Assembly (NCBI GenBank): GCA_023213315.1
Contig: JAKCPI010022026.1
Coordinates: 16,074 to 80,073, forward strand
DNA: 64,000 bases
From: Euborellia annulipes
Lineage: Eukaryota > Arthropoda > Insecta > Dermaptera > Anisolabididae
Direction of reading: 5' to 3'
Shown: positions 44,750 through 55,190 of the stretch, in pieces
How positions within the stretch are numbered: position 1 is the first letter of the stretch
Layout: each line of letters opens with the position of its first letter
Made by a program: the position numbers and the translations under genes
Notes under the pieces: generated by a model
Databases searched by the model: none
Seen by the model: the letters and a program-made list of their open reading frames with translations, nothing else
Told to the model about the DNA's origin: nothing

Positions 44750-44985
44750 ACACTAGGTTATTGTCAACATCAGAAGTGATTACATTCTAATACATGAAAA
44801 CAGAGGCATCATACTACTTTCATGTATTAGAATGTAATCACTTCTGATGTTGACAAGTCGAAATACATATTAAGTGTTAATTTTTAATTTATAAAACCTT
44901 TAAAACCTAGTGTTTAATTTGTATATTTAATTTTAATTTACAAAATGTTTCAACGAGAGCCAACGGTCGAAAGTTCATGTCTTAT
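44750..44985. mobile_element. Penelope-like terminal pair with hammerhead-like core
   Basis: An inverted pair around 44773 and 44843 (ATTCTAATACATGAAA and TTTCATGTATTAGAAT) brings two CTGATGT blocks head to head. On the plus strand CTGATGT (44843-44849), a very short stem II and GAAAT (44860) follow each other. The segment ends with the family edge AAATGTTTCAACGAGAGCC. Related to 22195-22455. Confidence 0.55.
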
Positions 44986-45621
44986 TAAAAGCCTACTTTC
45001 TATTTAATTAATTAATTAATATATGCTGAATAAGACTTAAAAAAAATAATAATTCATTATTTGACTAGCACAAAAAATCGTTTCTGTTGAATCAAACACT
45101 TCTTAGAACTTTATTTGTTGTTTATTATTTAATAATTAAAAATACTTACATTAACTAACAAAAATACATAGACTAATAATAATATGAGCCGAAACAATGT
45201 TAATTTGTATGTATTATTAATTATAAACCACTTTCTTTTATTTTTAATAATAACAATTGTAAAAGTCGAAATCAATTAATCATCCCCTTTTTTTATGTTG
45301 TATTCTAGGTTTTATCGTATTTTGAAGCTCTGCTCAAAAGACATGGAATTGGGTCAAATAACGAAGGTTAGGATGTATAGTGTGGTCATGTAGCTGCGGT
45401 GATGAACTTGCGAGTTCGAAAGGCCATGTAGTTAGTTAACAGTCAATAAATATATCTCGAGTGAAACTCGAATAGCAATCAGTCAATAGGGAAGGCAGGT
45501 GAGGCTCAGGACTTCACTACCCAATTCACTCATTTATTCTTATATGATTAATATTAACCATTTATTAAACGCACTTTTTTATTGTCTATTTTGAAGGTGA
45601 TCTTTGAAAAGGTAATTTTTT
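44986..45621. other. AT-rich stretch, no gene seen
   Basis: A less AT-rich segment at 45330-45530 contains TTGCGAGTTCGAAAGGC, faintly like a B box, and an AATAAA; no SINE boundaries were found. Confidence 0.4.
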
Positions 45622-46580
45622 ACTTTCTCTTACCTCTATATATTTGTTAATATATAGAGAGAGAAAGTATTGGATTCATGTCAAAAATTCGATGTCGAGA
45701 TTTTGATGGATCTTCACGTTTTGAGGTCCCCTGAATCCAAAAAAGTGGTTTTCGTGTGTGTGTGTGTTCAATTTTAAGCATAAAGGAATTGAGCTATGAG
45801 GCTGAAATTTTATATTTAAGTTAAACACCCCCCCGGGACCGAGAAAATAAGCTTTTAATCAAAATCGGCCAAAAAGTACTAGTACTTTACTGATGTACTT
45901 TTTCAGTTTTTTTTATTTTCTCAAAATTCGCTCTAACGATTTTGATTAAAATTCAAAAGTCAATTATTTTTTAGATGCTCTTTCAAATGTATATTCTCGT
46001 TTTGCCCTCAAAATTGTTTGAAGCACACTTTACTCTTGTGCTTCATAGGAAAGATAGGAGAAATGGTTGCCATGGTAACCGAATTTAAATCTTTTCTTTT
46101 TATTAGATTAAAAATCAATTATTATTTAAATTCCCATTTATTTTTATTTTATTTCTGTCTTTAATTTAATTGTTTCGGAGAAAACATATATCTCTCTCTC
46201 TCTCACAAAATTATCTTCTCTCTTTCTACGCGTTTATGTTAATTTCCTATAGGGATTTGTATGTTAATTTCGATTCAAAAGGGGGTCCCCTGTGGAACTT
46301 TTTACGGATTTAAAATTTTTTTTTCCAATTCTTATGAAATTTTGTATTTATTTACGATTCTATATTGTGTATAAAATGTCCAAATATGAGATTAAAATTT
46401 TGAAAAATAACCATAGTTTATTTCAAGCAGTCAACATTTAAAATGCAAGTTTGAAACTAAGGTGCCATGGGAAACTAAATATATCACGACACAAAAAATC
46501 TGGTGTGACCAGCACGGTGCACAACTTTCTCTTACCGAAGGGTAAGAGAAAGTTGTGTGCTGTGCGCCAGTCACACCAGA
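45622..46580 (-). mobile_element. Family A repeat, long variant
   Basis: Reverse orientation from ACTTTCTCTTACC to GCCAGTCACACCAGA. X-box GTTGCCATGGTAAC at 46066-46079. The left-end hairpin is nearly perfect here (ACTTTCTCTTACC, four bases, GGTAAGAGAAAGT at about 46523-46552). An extra 300 bases between X-box and hairpin are shared with 31341 and 52488 (CAATTCTTATGAAATTTTGT). Confidence 0.88.
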
Positions 46581-47020
46581 TTTTTTTTTAATTATATCAA
46601 TTAATTCACGTACATATCATCTATTATTTTGTTTAGCTTAGTAAATAATGATATACGCAGAAAGAGTTTAAGGTGAGAAAATACTTAAAAAAGTTGCTAA
46701 TGAGAAACAGGATTTATATCCAATAAAAATAGTCAAAGTATGTCATAAAATATAGCTAATAAATACTAAAATGTGCAGTTAAATAGGCTCTAAAAAAACT
46801 TCCCTTTTTTTTTAAATAAAATATGAATTAAAATTAAAAAATTTATATGCATTGCATTACATATCACCTTTTATCTTAGCAATAAAAAAATTAAAATATC
46901 AAATGAGATCTCTAGTATAAATATCAATCAATTTTAACAAAAATGTTTATTAATTTTTTGTTTATAGTCAAGCTCTATTTAGAATAACTTATTTCATCTT
47001 ACAATTTAATATTTATTAAG
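46581..47020. other. AT-rich stretch, no gene seen
   Basis: Nothing recognised. Confidence 0.5.
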
Positions 47021-47415
47021 GTGCGCGTCTCGGGGTGCTAATTTTGGGAATTTCCAGGGGCCACAATTTTGAAGCTATCGACCTCAATTTTTTTTTAAAT
47101 TAATGCTATTTAAAATATCTACAAGCTATAGAAGCCCTTTTTTTGATTTTCGAAAAAATAAATTTTTTTTTTAGATTATTCGCATTAAATAAAAGATATT
47201 TTTAAAAAATCCGCTCTATATCTTATAGATAATTAAATTAGTAATCATTGTGTTAAAAAATAATTAATTTTCTACCCTTAATTAATTAGCTGGAATCTTT
47301 CAAATGAAATAGAATAAATCCCTTGTATTCCTATGGGAAAAACTAACGCCATCTCTTGCCGCCTCGAGTAACTCGGTAGTCAATGATCTTCTAACGGCAT
47401 TCCGAGACGCGCACG
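47021..47415. mobile_element. TIR element, class unclear
   Basis: GGTGCGCGTCTCGGGGTGCT at the left is inverted at CATTCCGAGACGCGCAC on the right. The interior is AT-rich with a GC-balanced patch near the right end (CATCTCTTGCCGCCTCGAG). No convincing target duplication and no coding sequence. Confidence 0.55.
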
Positions 47416-48069
47416 ATAACTCAAATAACCGACAAAAGGGTGCCGAACCACGGATCCATCAATTTGTACTCGGTGTGCCCTTATTTCCCCCTCCCTCTTA
47501 TTTCATCTTTTAAACTCTGAAAGTAAAGATATTCTCCTACACAAAATTTATTTTTAGTTTTTTTTTTCGGCATTTAGATTCAGTCCATATTTAATATTTA
47601 AATTAATTGGTATCCAATAAAATTTGAATAAATTTTTTTTATGCAAGACGTGGAACGTTGAAAATTAATATTTATTAATTCACATTTCTGAATTGATTTC
47701 AAGAAGTAATCGAAAGGGATTCAAATGTGATTTAATAAATATGAATTATGTTTTTAAACAATTCATAGACTTTATATGATAGAGTAGACACAGGTATGGA
47801 GATCCAGATCTCCCCCCGATCTAAAGCTCAAAAAATAAATAAATTAAAAATATAGAGAAAGGAATATAGTGTTAATATTTTAAACATTTTATATTCTTTA
47901 AAATTTATTCATTTGTGGAGGGGGACGGGGTGTGCTTAAAGACTCGTATCGTCCAAACGCCAATCTCGTGCCCCCGTCAGAGAATCTACCAGCAAACTAA
48001 AAAATAAATTTAAAATTATATATTATTTTAAAGTTCCAGGATGACTGAGCTGGAGTAGTTTTTTTTTTT
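47416..48069. other. AT-rich stretch, no gene seen
   Basis: Less AT-rich patches at about 47790-47815 and 47920-47995, neither with an open frame nor paired ends. Confidence 0.45.
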
Positions 48070-48480
48070 TTTTTAATAAATTGTAAATATACATCAGTAA
48101 AGTATAATACTAGTTTCCAAAAGACGAGATCAATCGTAATTTGTTTTATATACCGGAAATAGTCTAAATATTTGAAATTAAAATTTGAAAGAAATCACTA
48201 AAGCGAATTTCTAGAAAATTAAAAAAAAAACAACTAAAAAAGTACATATCAGTAAAATACTAGTACCCCAAGTTTCCCAAAGACGAGTCTTAAAGGAATT
48301 TGTTTTGTTTACCGGAAATAGTATATATTTTAAATTGCAAGGGAGTATTGAAAAAATTGGAAAAAAATAAAAAAGTACATCAGCAATGTACTAGTACTAG
48401 AATTTTCCCAAAGTTGAAACCTAGCCAAATTTCATATGTATTTAAAATTTGAAAAAAAAAAAATCGTTAGAGCCGTTTCC
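48070..48480 (+). repeat. ~150-bp tandem units sharing the family A core
   Basis: Three diverged units each contain a run like AGTACATCAGTAAAGTA followed by CTAGTA and TTTCCCAAAGACGAG or similar. The ACATCAGTAAAGTACTAGTA phrase is the core of family A, so family A may have acquired it from, or donated it to, this array. Confidence 0.6.
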
Positions 48481-48589
48481 GAGAACTGATTCGATTACAA
48501 ACAAATAAACGTAAATTGATTACTCGTTTAATAGTAATAGATAAGATAATACTAGAAATCTTGTATTCGTAACAACATTGTCTTGATTA

Positions 48590-48670
48590 AGGTCGTGATT
48601 GGCGCCGAAACGTCGACTGTTTAAAAATTAAATAAAGGATTTTTATTTAATTTCCTGCAGCTATGTCTTC
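48590..48670 (+). mobile_element. Penelope-like terminal fragment
   Basis: GGCGCCGAAACGTCGACTG followed by an AT-rich stretch and CTGCAGCTATGTCTTCC. Has the GAAACGTC end but no recognisable CUGANGA block. Confidence 0.4.
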
Positions 48671-49849
48671 CATTTACTACATTGGCATATATATATATAA
48701 TACTTGATTTTGTGTATTTTGAACCCCTATCTATGCTATATTCCCTATCCCCTGGCTTCACCCCTGCCCTTTATCTAACAGAGATAGAGATCCAAGGGTC
48801 AGTAATTCACTTCCCGTTTTGAACAATAAAATATATTTAAATTGCATTGGTTATCAAAAATACGGAGTCTAAAAGGTCTCGTATCCCGAAAAAATGTATA
48901 ATTATGAAATTTCATCTCATTCATGGTGTTAAAATTTTCTTTAACAAATATAAAAATGTCAAATTTAGTAATATCCTTACTAGAATGTCAGACTATATAA
49001 GAGAACATTTGAATGTCAAACTGATGATCTATGTTGGATATAAAAAAAAACGAGATGATTTATATACAACTTTTAATAAAAAAAAAAATAATAGGCTTAA
49101 ATAATTTTCATATACTTTAATAAAGAAAACATTTCCAATGTTATAACAACCAATTCAATGATTGGTAAATATTTGGGGTTCAATATAAACCCCCCTGCCC
49201 CCCTTCTCCCTCTCTCTCTCGCTCTTTTTGGCTGTACCATTGGCCATTTGTAAATATTTTTGTTTACTAAAATAGTTCATGTTTAACAAAAGCGTTGCAT
49301 CATTCTATTATTATTTAAATTTTCAATTCATTTTAATATCTTATTATTCTCTTTGGTATATATTTTTTTTTTGCGAATTCAAATTAATTTAAATATCATA
49401 GGGGATGCGTAAAAAAAAAGTTTATCAATTAGCAAACAAAAAAAATTATAATTAATTAAATATATAAGATAAATATTGATAAATAAACATAGAAAAAAAA
49501 AAAACTTGTCAGAATTTTTGTAAACAAAAATTTTCCCAAGTGACAACTCAAAGAACTTATTCGAGAAGTCTTTGAAACAGGCCTTTTTGGACACATGGTG
49601 TAAGGAACTTTTTAATTTATTTTGATCCTCTCTATCTATCCTCAAACTTTGTCGCAATACTTTTTTAACTATATATATATATATAAAAAACGCAATAACT
49701 TTCGAAACGTTTAAGTTAGAGATTTGAAATTTTGTGGAGTTGTTAAATATAATAAGAAGCAAACAACTATTGTTTAGCAAACAAATTCTAGTACAATATA
49801 CGATTTTTTTTTTAATATATAACCAATATATAAGTGGTTTATATATTAA
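48671..49849. other. AT-rich stretch, no convincing gene
   Basis: Open frames of 85 codons (48847-49104, plus) and 133 codons (49379-49780, minus) exist, but both are lysine/asparagine/phenylalanine-rich, start in AT-rich DNA and show no domain. A CT-rich patch lies at 49190-49225. Confidence 0.45.
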
Positions 49850-50510
49850 AATATGGGGAATGACTTACCCGAGACTTTCTCGTATATTCTTTTGGAATTA
49901 CTTTTGTGTGTGTGTGTGTGTGAACACGATTGCTTAAAAACCAAAACAGCTAGATTTTTTTTTTTTTTTTTTGAATGGGTGCATAAGGTCCGAAGACCTA
50001 TAATGACCAATAGTCACATGCAGCCAGGAAGAAAATAAAAACAAAAGGAGAAGCATAAAGGGGAAACTCAACTGCGGGAACTGAGAAGATGCCTGTTGAG
50101 GTTAGACTTGAAAGTCTGAAGATTGTAGGTTTTGGGGAAGATAGACGCAGGGAGCTTGTTCCAATCACGGGAGGTCATGGGGACAAAGGAAGAATGAAAT
50201 TGATTTGTTCTGTTAGTAGATGGATGAAATTTGGTATATGCTCCTTACACTAAAATTATAGATTTCTATCAACTTTTGGAGTAAGTACGTCACTTGGAAG
50301 TAGTACTTTACCTAATAAGTTTTTTCAGAAATTTCGAAATTTTCAATTTTTTTATCATATTGTGATAAATTACTCTATTTTAAAAAGTTTTTATTCTTTG
50401 ACATTTTTTCAAAAACTGAATAGATTTTTAGTTATCGAAGGTAATTATTAAAATAATTTTTTATTGTTTGATATTTTTTTTTTTTTTAATTTGTTGGGTA
50501 TAAAAAATAA
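49850..50510 (-). repeat. Family C repeat split by a LINE insertion
   Basis: TTTCTCGTATATTC, a GT run (49903-49921) and GAACACGATTGCTTAAAAAC precede the insertion; GATGAAATTTGGTATATGCTC, TTTCTATCAACTTTTGGAG and TTTGACATTTTTTC follow it. Same order as the left arm at 37830. Confidence 0.75.
49953..50217 (-). mobile_element. 5'-truncated LINE 3' end (L2/CR1-like) with coding terminus
   Basis: On the minus strand the frame from about 50217 reads TNRTNQFHSSFVPMTSRDWN, then KLPASIFPKTYNLQTFKSN and LNRHLL, to a TGA at 50070-50068. The S-F-x-P-x-T...W-N-x-L-P...F-K-x-x-L pattern is the usual C-terminus of L2/CR1-type ORF2 proteins. A 3' UTR and a poly-A tail (plus-strand T run at 49955-49973) follow. 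TAGAT is present at both borders, a plausible short target duplication. Confidence 0.78.
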
Positions 50511-50562
50511 CTTTTTTAAATCTAATAGCTCCTGAGAAAAGGCAGAAAAAATCGAGAAAATT

Positions 50563-50620
50563 CGGGTTAAGCAAGGCTAAGAACTGCTGGACCGTGGATA
50601 GGTGACCCGCTGAGTGTTGA
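50563..50620 (+). ncRNA. 5S rRNA-like fragment (SINE3-like or pseudogene)
   Basis: GGGTTAAGCAAGGCT resembles the 5S internal A-box region and GTGGATAGGTGACCCGC the C-box region, in the right order and spacing. The 5' third of 5S is missing. Lies directly beyond the family C copy. Could be the head of a 5S-derived SINE; not a functional 5S gene. Confidence 0.5.
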
Positions 50621-50924
50621 GTCTCTCACCTGCTGGAAGCCATTTTATTTAATTTCCCAAAAGTCAAATGATCTTAGAGGCCGAAACATAAATTGAAAAT
50701 ACAATTAACTTTAACACCCGTCTCAGGAAGAAAAATAAAGAAACCACCTCAATAATCAATCAAAAGTTAGAATATATTTATTTCCTTTATTAAAATAATT
50801 TTTTCATATTCATTTTTTTAAATTATTTAATTTGTTTTTTTCTTTTAATTTGATGAATATAAAAAAAAAAAAACAAATAGTTTTATTACTTTTTTTTATT
50901 TTTGTCTTTAACAGCTTCTAGGAA

Positions 50925-51200
50925 AAGATGACGTCACGCGCATTGTTTGGAATCCGGTGCATGTGCACCAAGAGCGGAGACTGAGCATCTTTAAGCGACT
51001 CTCTCCATCTCACTCGCACTCATTACCTTCGCTCTCTTTCTATTCAAATGCAATTCCAGAGCCTCTTATATACCACAATATTGGAATTTTTGCTTTTTCG
51101 AGGAGGGGGGCGCCTTTTAGGCCCCCTTCCCTCCCCCCTCCCCCTTTAGGTTGTCCCCTTCGTGATATTTATACTAATTTTATGAAATTTGTTTGATTAA
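50925..51200. promoter_or_regulatory. Composition island with a CRE palindrome, possible promoter
   Basis: A perfect TGACGTCA lies at about 50929-50936 within ATGACGTCACGCGCATTG, followed by GTGCATGTGCAC and a GC-balanced stretch with a pyrimidine-rich patch. On the minus strand GCTCAGTCTCC holds an initiator-like TCAGTC. A C/T-rich tract (51115-51150) follows. The 79-codon plus-strand open frame is serine/proline-rich and not recognised. Confidence 0.33.
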
Positions 51201-51540
51201 ATTAGATTAATTTCATTTTAACAAAATGGTTTATAGAATGGGCACCAGAGGCGCAGCACTTGCCGGCGGTCCCTTGTAATTAAGCACACCATTTGCTTGC
51301 AAGGCTGTCTGTCTTTATTCAATTCGAGTCCATAAAGAAAAAAAATAAAGAAAAATTTAATTATATACGTAACAATTTTTATTATTTTTTTAGAGAGATT
51401 TAATTATTTTAATTAATTGGCTTTAATTTTTCATAAGGCAAGACAATCAACTCAATGCTATCCAATTGGCAAATTCTAGAATTTTTTGCGTCTGACCTTT
51501 CGAGAAATTGCGGACTCGAGTCTTTTTCCTGACCCTCCAT
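51201..51540. other. Mixed stretch, possible SINE-like patch
   Basis: 51240-51330 contains GAGGCGCAGCACTTGCCGG and ATTCAATTCGAGTCCATAAAG followed by an A-rich tail, which could be a small retroposed sequence; no boundaries confirmed. The remainder is AT-rich. Confidence 0.35.
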
Positions 51541-51800
51541 AACGTCCTCTATAAGACGGCAAAATTACGGGAAGTTGGTGACAGACGGACAGACGGACAC
51601 TCCACTATTATAAATATAGATTTTTCTTGCAAATAAACCACAGTTAAACCGAAAATCAAATTCTTTTACTAATGATAATAACTGTGAAAGCCTAAACTCC
51701 AAAATTCTGTTACAATAATCCCTTATGAATTTAATTCATTAAAAAAAAACCCGCATTTAAAAATTCCTTTTAATAGTCTTTTTTTTTTTAAGTAGGTTTA
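51541..51800 (+). repeat. Three repeat fragments joined
   Basis: 51560-51620: the GACAGACGGACAGACGGACA tail shared with 4780 and 25200. 51629-51675: AAATAAACCACAGTTAAACC, the 3' edge of the Penelope-like segment at 54960-55190. 51706-51800: the CAATAATCCCTTATGAATTT repeat shared with 42061 and 62829. Confidence 0.6.
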
Positions 51801-52487
51801 GAAGGCTACTCTACTCCTACTCACCTTTAGGGCAGGAATGCCTTCACTGCAGGTTTCATACAGGATTTGCTTATCTGGTTTGTCATAATGTAATCAATTA
51901 TATTTTCCTCGAAATTTTAAATATAATTCATTCGTAATATTCATAAGACACGTTAAAATCACTTGAGACACAACCAAATTTATCAGAGGCTCATCTAATT
52001 ATTGAAGTATAAGAATTAATATGGCTGAAGTTTTGGAGCAATTAATCAATTAATAGTTGGTAATTTGAAATGCCTACCTCCTAATATGATACGATACTTA
52101 GTAGGACAAGGTGTCCGATTTATTGAGGGGAAGGATCAAACAAATATTTTAAGGAAAAATGTAACGGATAAAATTTTCAATTTTACATCCTTAGAGAGAA
52201 GGAGGGGATTAAATGAGAAAGCATTGTCTTTTTAATAAATTTTATATACCACTTTTAAGATTGATTAAGTATTAAAGAGAAGATCATACGAATTTTGTAA
52301 TATGATTATTATTCTGTTTTAATGTAAATATTTTATTATGAACGAAAATCCAATCGGAATATTTATATTGAAATATTTATAATACTTATATAATACAGGG
52401 CCATAGCCAGGTCATCTAAACCCTCCTCTAAAACCTCCTCCTAAAAAAATCTCTGGGAACAGTAGTGCTTAGGCATATATAATTTTT
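51801..52487. other. AT-rich stretch, no gene seen
   Basis: A lone hAT-like terminus CAGGGCCATAGCCAGG at 52397 has no partner before the family A copy. A less AT-rich patch at 51810-51870 is unassigned. Confidence 0.45.
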
Positions 52488-53323
52488 ACTTTCTCTTACC
52501 TATATATGTAATATCAATATATAGATAGGGAGTATTACAATCATGTCAAAAATTAGGTATCGAGATTTTGATGGATATACCCATGTTTTGAGGTCCCCGA
52601 GTCCAAAAAAGTGCGTCCCGCAAATTGGTCCGTCTGTCTGTGTGTAACTGATTTTTTTTTTTTTCTTTAAATCCCTGGGTTCAAAAAAAAAATTATTAAA
52701 AAAATTATTATAAGAGAGTGTAACTGATTTTAAGCATGAAGGAATTGAGTTACGAGACTAAAATTTCTTTATTGAAGTAGTTTTTCAATTTTTTTTTAGA
52801 AATTTCTCAAAATTCTAACGATTTTGATTAAAATTCAAAAATCAATTACTTTTTAAATACTCTTTAAAATGTATATTCTTATTTTGCCCTGAAAATTGTT
52901 TGAAGCACACTTTATTGTTGTAGTATTTCAGATTTTCAGTCATTTTTCAGCTCTTCCTTCCATAGAGCTCTATAGGGATTTGAATGTAAATTTCGATCAA
53001 AAGAGTTTCTGGTCCTCTTGGAACTTTTTACACATTAAAAAAAAAATTTTCCAACTTTTATGAAATTTTGTATTCATTTAGGATTCTCTATTGTGTATAA
53101 AATATTCAAATATGAGATTAAAATTTTGAAAAATAACACAGAGCCTATGGAAATTTTGAATCAATTGACTTTTTCACTTTTTACTTATAAAATGCAAGTG
53201 GTCAAGTGCTATCGAAAACTAAATATTTCTCGACACAAAAAATATGGTGTGACAATCAAGGTGCACAACTTTCTCTTACCGAAAGGTAAGAGAAAGTTGT
53301 GTACTGTGCGCCAGTCCCACCAG
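52488..53323 (-). mobile_element. Family A repeat, long variant, X-box region lost
   Basis: Reverse orientation from ACTTTCTCTTACC to GCGCCAGTCCCACCA. It has an extra T-rich insert near 52650-52710. The GTTGCCATGGTAAC segment is absent, but the variant sequence (CCAACTTTTATGAAATTTTG) and the left hairpin are present. Confidence 0.82.
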
Positions 53324-54359
53324 GGACTTGAACAAGTCCATTTCAATGTGTATTGGGGTTATTAATATCTTAATTTTACCTAACTATTTTTCAAAAGTTG
53401 AAATGAACATATAATACATGATATGATATAATATGATATTTTAGCTATGATATAATATTATTTGAGTAAGATGATATTAATGAATTTATCCAAAATGGAG
53501 ATTAAATCTATCTCATTACGAAATGCCACGATTTTTATTAAGAATTAAAAATCCATTTATAAAAAAATTGAATTTGTTTTTTTTTTTTTGTTTGTTTATT
53601 TTTATTTAATCCAAATTAATTAAGTGATTTAAACGACTCGAGACTGTTTTCCCCAAGCTGGGAGCAGAGAGTCCGGGGATCAGGCCCCTAATCCTCTGAA
53701 ATCTCTAAATCCCTCGGGTGCCCTGAGTCGGCTATTCCGTGTATTTTGCCGTCTTTAACCAATGATCCGAATAATATGAAAATTGATAAGAAATCTGATG
53801 ACTTTATTTGGAGGAAATTTTTTTTTATACTTTAAATATATTATTGCATTATCAGGTGCTGCTTATACGTATTGAATAAAAAAAAAAACTTCTCTTTAAA
53901 GACTAATTAATCTGTAATAAAATGCAAATGAGAAAGACTGAGAAAAAGTATTTAAAAAAAAAAAAAAACAATCAACTGGAAGAAATTTATTCATTTCCAA
54001 AGGGTTATAAATTATTTTGGAGAAAATTATTATAATGGTCTTCTATTTAACTTCTATTCCCTTTAAAGGGAATAAGCAGGCCTAGTTTATAATATGGAAT
54101 AAAGATGGAGGCGGAAGATTCTAATGTTAGCATTTAAAAATAAAATTATAATGATCTTCCACCATTATATGCCTACAATGTCGGTTGCCTTTGATAAACG
54201 GTTCAGAGGCGGATTTAACGGGTGGAGGAACCCCAGAGAAAAAAAAAATATTAATATAGAAGGGGTCCTAGGGAGAGAATACTACTAAAAAAAATATATG
54301 TGAAAATAACAAAGCCTTTCCTAAACTAAATTTAAAATAAAAATGAATAAAATTAAAAT
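53324..54359. other. AT-rich stretch, no gene seen
   Basis: A GC-balanced island at 53635-53760 (CTGGGAGCAGAGAGTCCGGG) has no open frame. A hAT-like start CAGAGGCGGATTTAACGG at about 54205 has no identified partner. Confidence 0.45.
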
Positions 54360-54645
54360 AATTAAAAGTAAACACCAGGTTTAGCTTAAAAAGGGAATTT
54401 TATTTATGTAACATTTCGATGTTAAAACATCATCATCAGAACTTTATTACAAACTAATCTAGATCGACACTTGAATTTGTCAGTTACGAGTTTGTAGGCC
54501 TAATAAAGTTCTAATGATGATGTTTTAACATCGAAATGTACATTAAACCAAATAAAATTCCTTTTTTTAACCTAAACCTAGTGTTTACTTTTAATTATTA
54601 TTAAATTATTTCAATTTTAAAAATGTTTAAACTAGTGCCTATGGT
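54360..54645. mobile_element. Penelope-like head-to-head pair with the best hammerhead-like core
   Basis: Minus strand: CTGATGA (54439-54433), T, GATGTT/AACATC stem II with a 2-base loop (or 5 bp with 4-base loop), then GAAA (54417-54414). Every core base is intact. Plus strand: a mirrored copy at 54511-54536 has CTAATGA, the G-to-A change hitting an essential core G. Both sides carry the family phrases AATAAAATTCCC or its complement. The segment ends AATGTTTAAACTAGTGCC, the family edge. Confidence 0.65.
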
Positions 54646-54667
54646 GAATTCTTTAGATTATATAAAA

Positions 54668-54755
54668 AATCTGGTGTGAATGGCGCACAGCACACAACTA
54701 ATTCACACCAGATTTTTTTGTGTCGAGATATATTTAGTTTCCCATAGCACTTTAG
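54668..54755 (+). mobile_element. Family A 5' fragment
   Basis: Only the left hairpin (TCTGGTGTGAATGGCGC...TTCACACCAGATTTTTTTG) and a few following bases remain; a TA/TG microsatellite follows. Confidence 0.75.
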
Positions 54756-54769
54756 TTAACTTGACTTGT

Positions 54770-54875
54770 ATATGTATATATATGTATATATATATATGTG
54801 TGTGTGTGTGTATTGTGTATTTGTGTATGTATGTATGTGTGTGTGTATGTAAACATGTGTATGTGTGTATATGCA
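54770..54875. repeat. (TA)n(TG)n/TATG microsatellite
   Basis: Mixed TATA, TG and TGTATG repeats. Open frames on both strands are microsatellite translations. Confidence 0.9.
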
Positions 54876-54954
54876 AACAATTTGTCACTAATAATTTGTA
54901 CAGTTTAGAGAGTGTATACTAATATATTTTTTAAAAATACAACATTTGAATTTC

Positions 54955-55190
54955 GTGTCAAATTGTATGTAGGGGCGCTGCGATCGCTCATGTGTAGATG
55001 GCGTGCAGGTCGAGAAGCCATCTTGTTTTTCTCAACCAGTTCAATTGAGATTGTCACAGATGTAACAACCTTTGTAATCTTAGCTGAATTGTACCTGAAG
55101 AAGGCCTCAGAATGAGTGGCCGAAACGTTGTTATTTTTACAAATAAACCACAGTTAAACCGAGAATCTAATTCTTTTACTAATATTTCTT
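54955..55190 (+). mobile_element. Penelope-like terminal segment with hammerhead-like core
   Basis: CTGAAGA (55095-55101), A, GGCC, an 11-base loop, GGCC, GAAACG (55122-) form the core order. AACAAC at about 55057 can pair with GTTGTT after the core, placing a stem where hammerhead stem III belongs, with a mismatch next to the core. The 3' edge AAATAAACCACAGTTAAACC recurs at 51629. The GC-balanced 5' part (GGGGCGCTGCGATCGC) has no open frame. Confidence 0.58.

Noticed and set aside
48847..49104. 85-codon lysine-rich frame
   Set aside because: No recognisable domain, no splice sites, AT-driven composition.
49379..49780. 133-codon minus-strand frame
   Set aside because: Mostly phenylalanine, isoleucine and asparagine filler; the central charged part has no known family.
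51240..51330. tRNA-SINE with GAGTCC motif
   Set aside because: The match to a B box is partial, and no target duplication or A box was seen.
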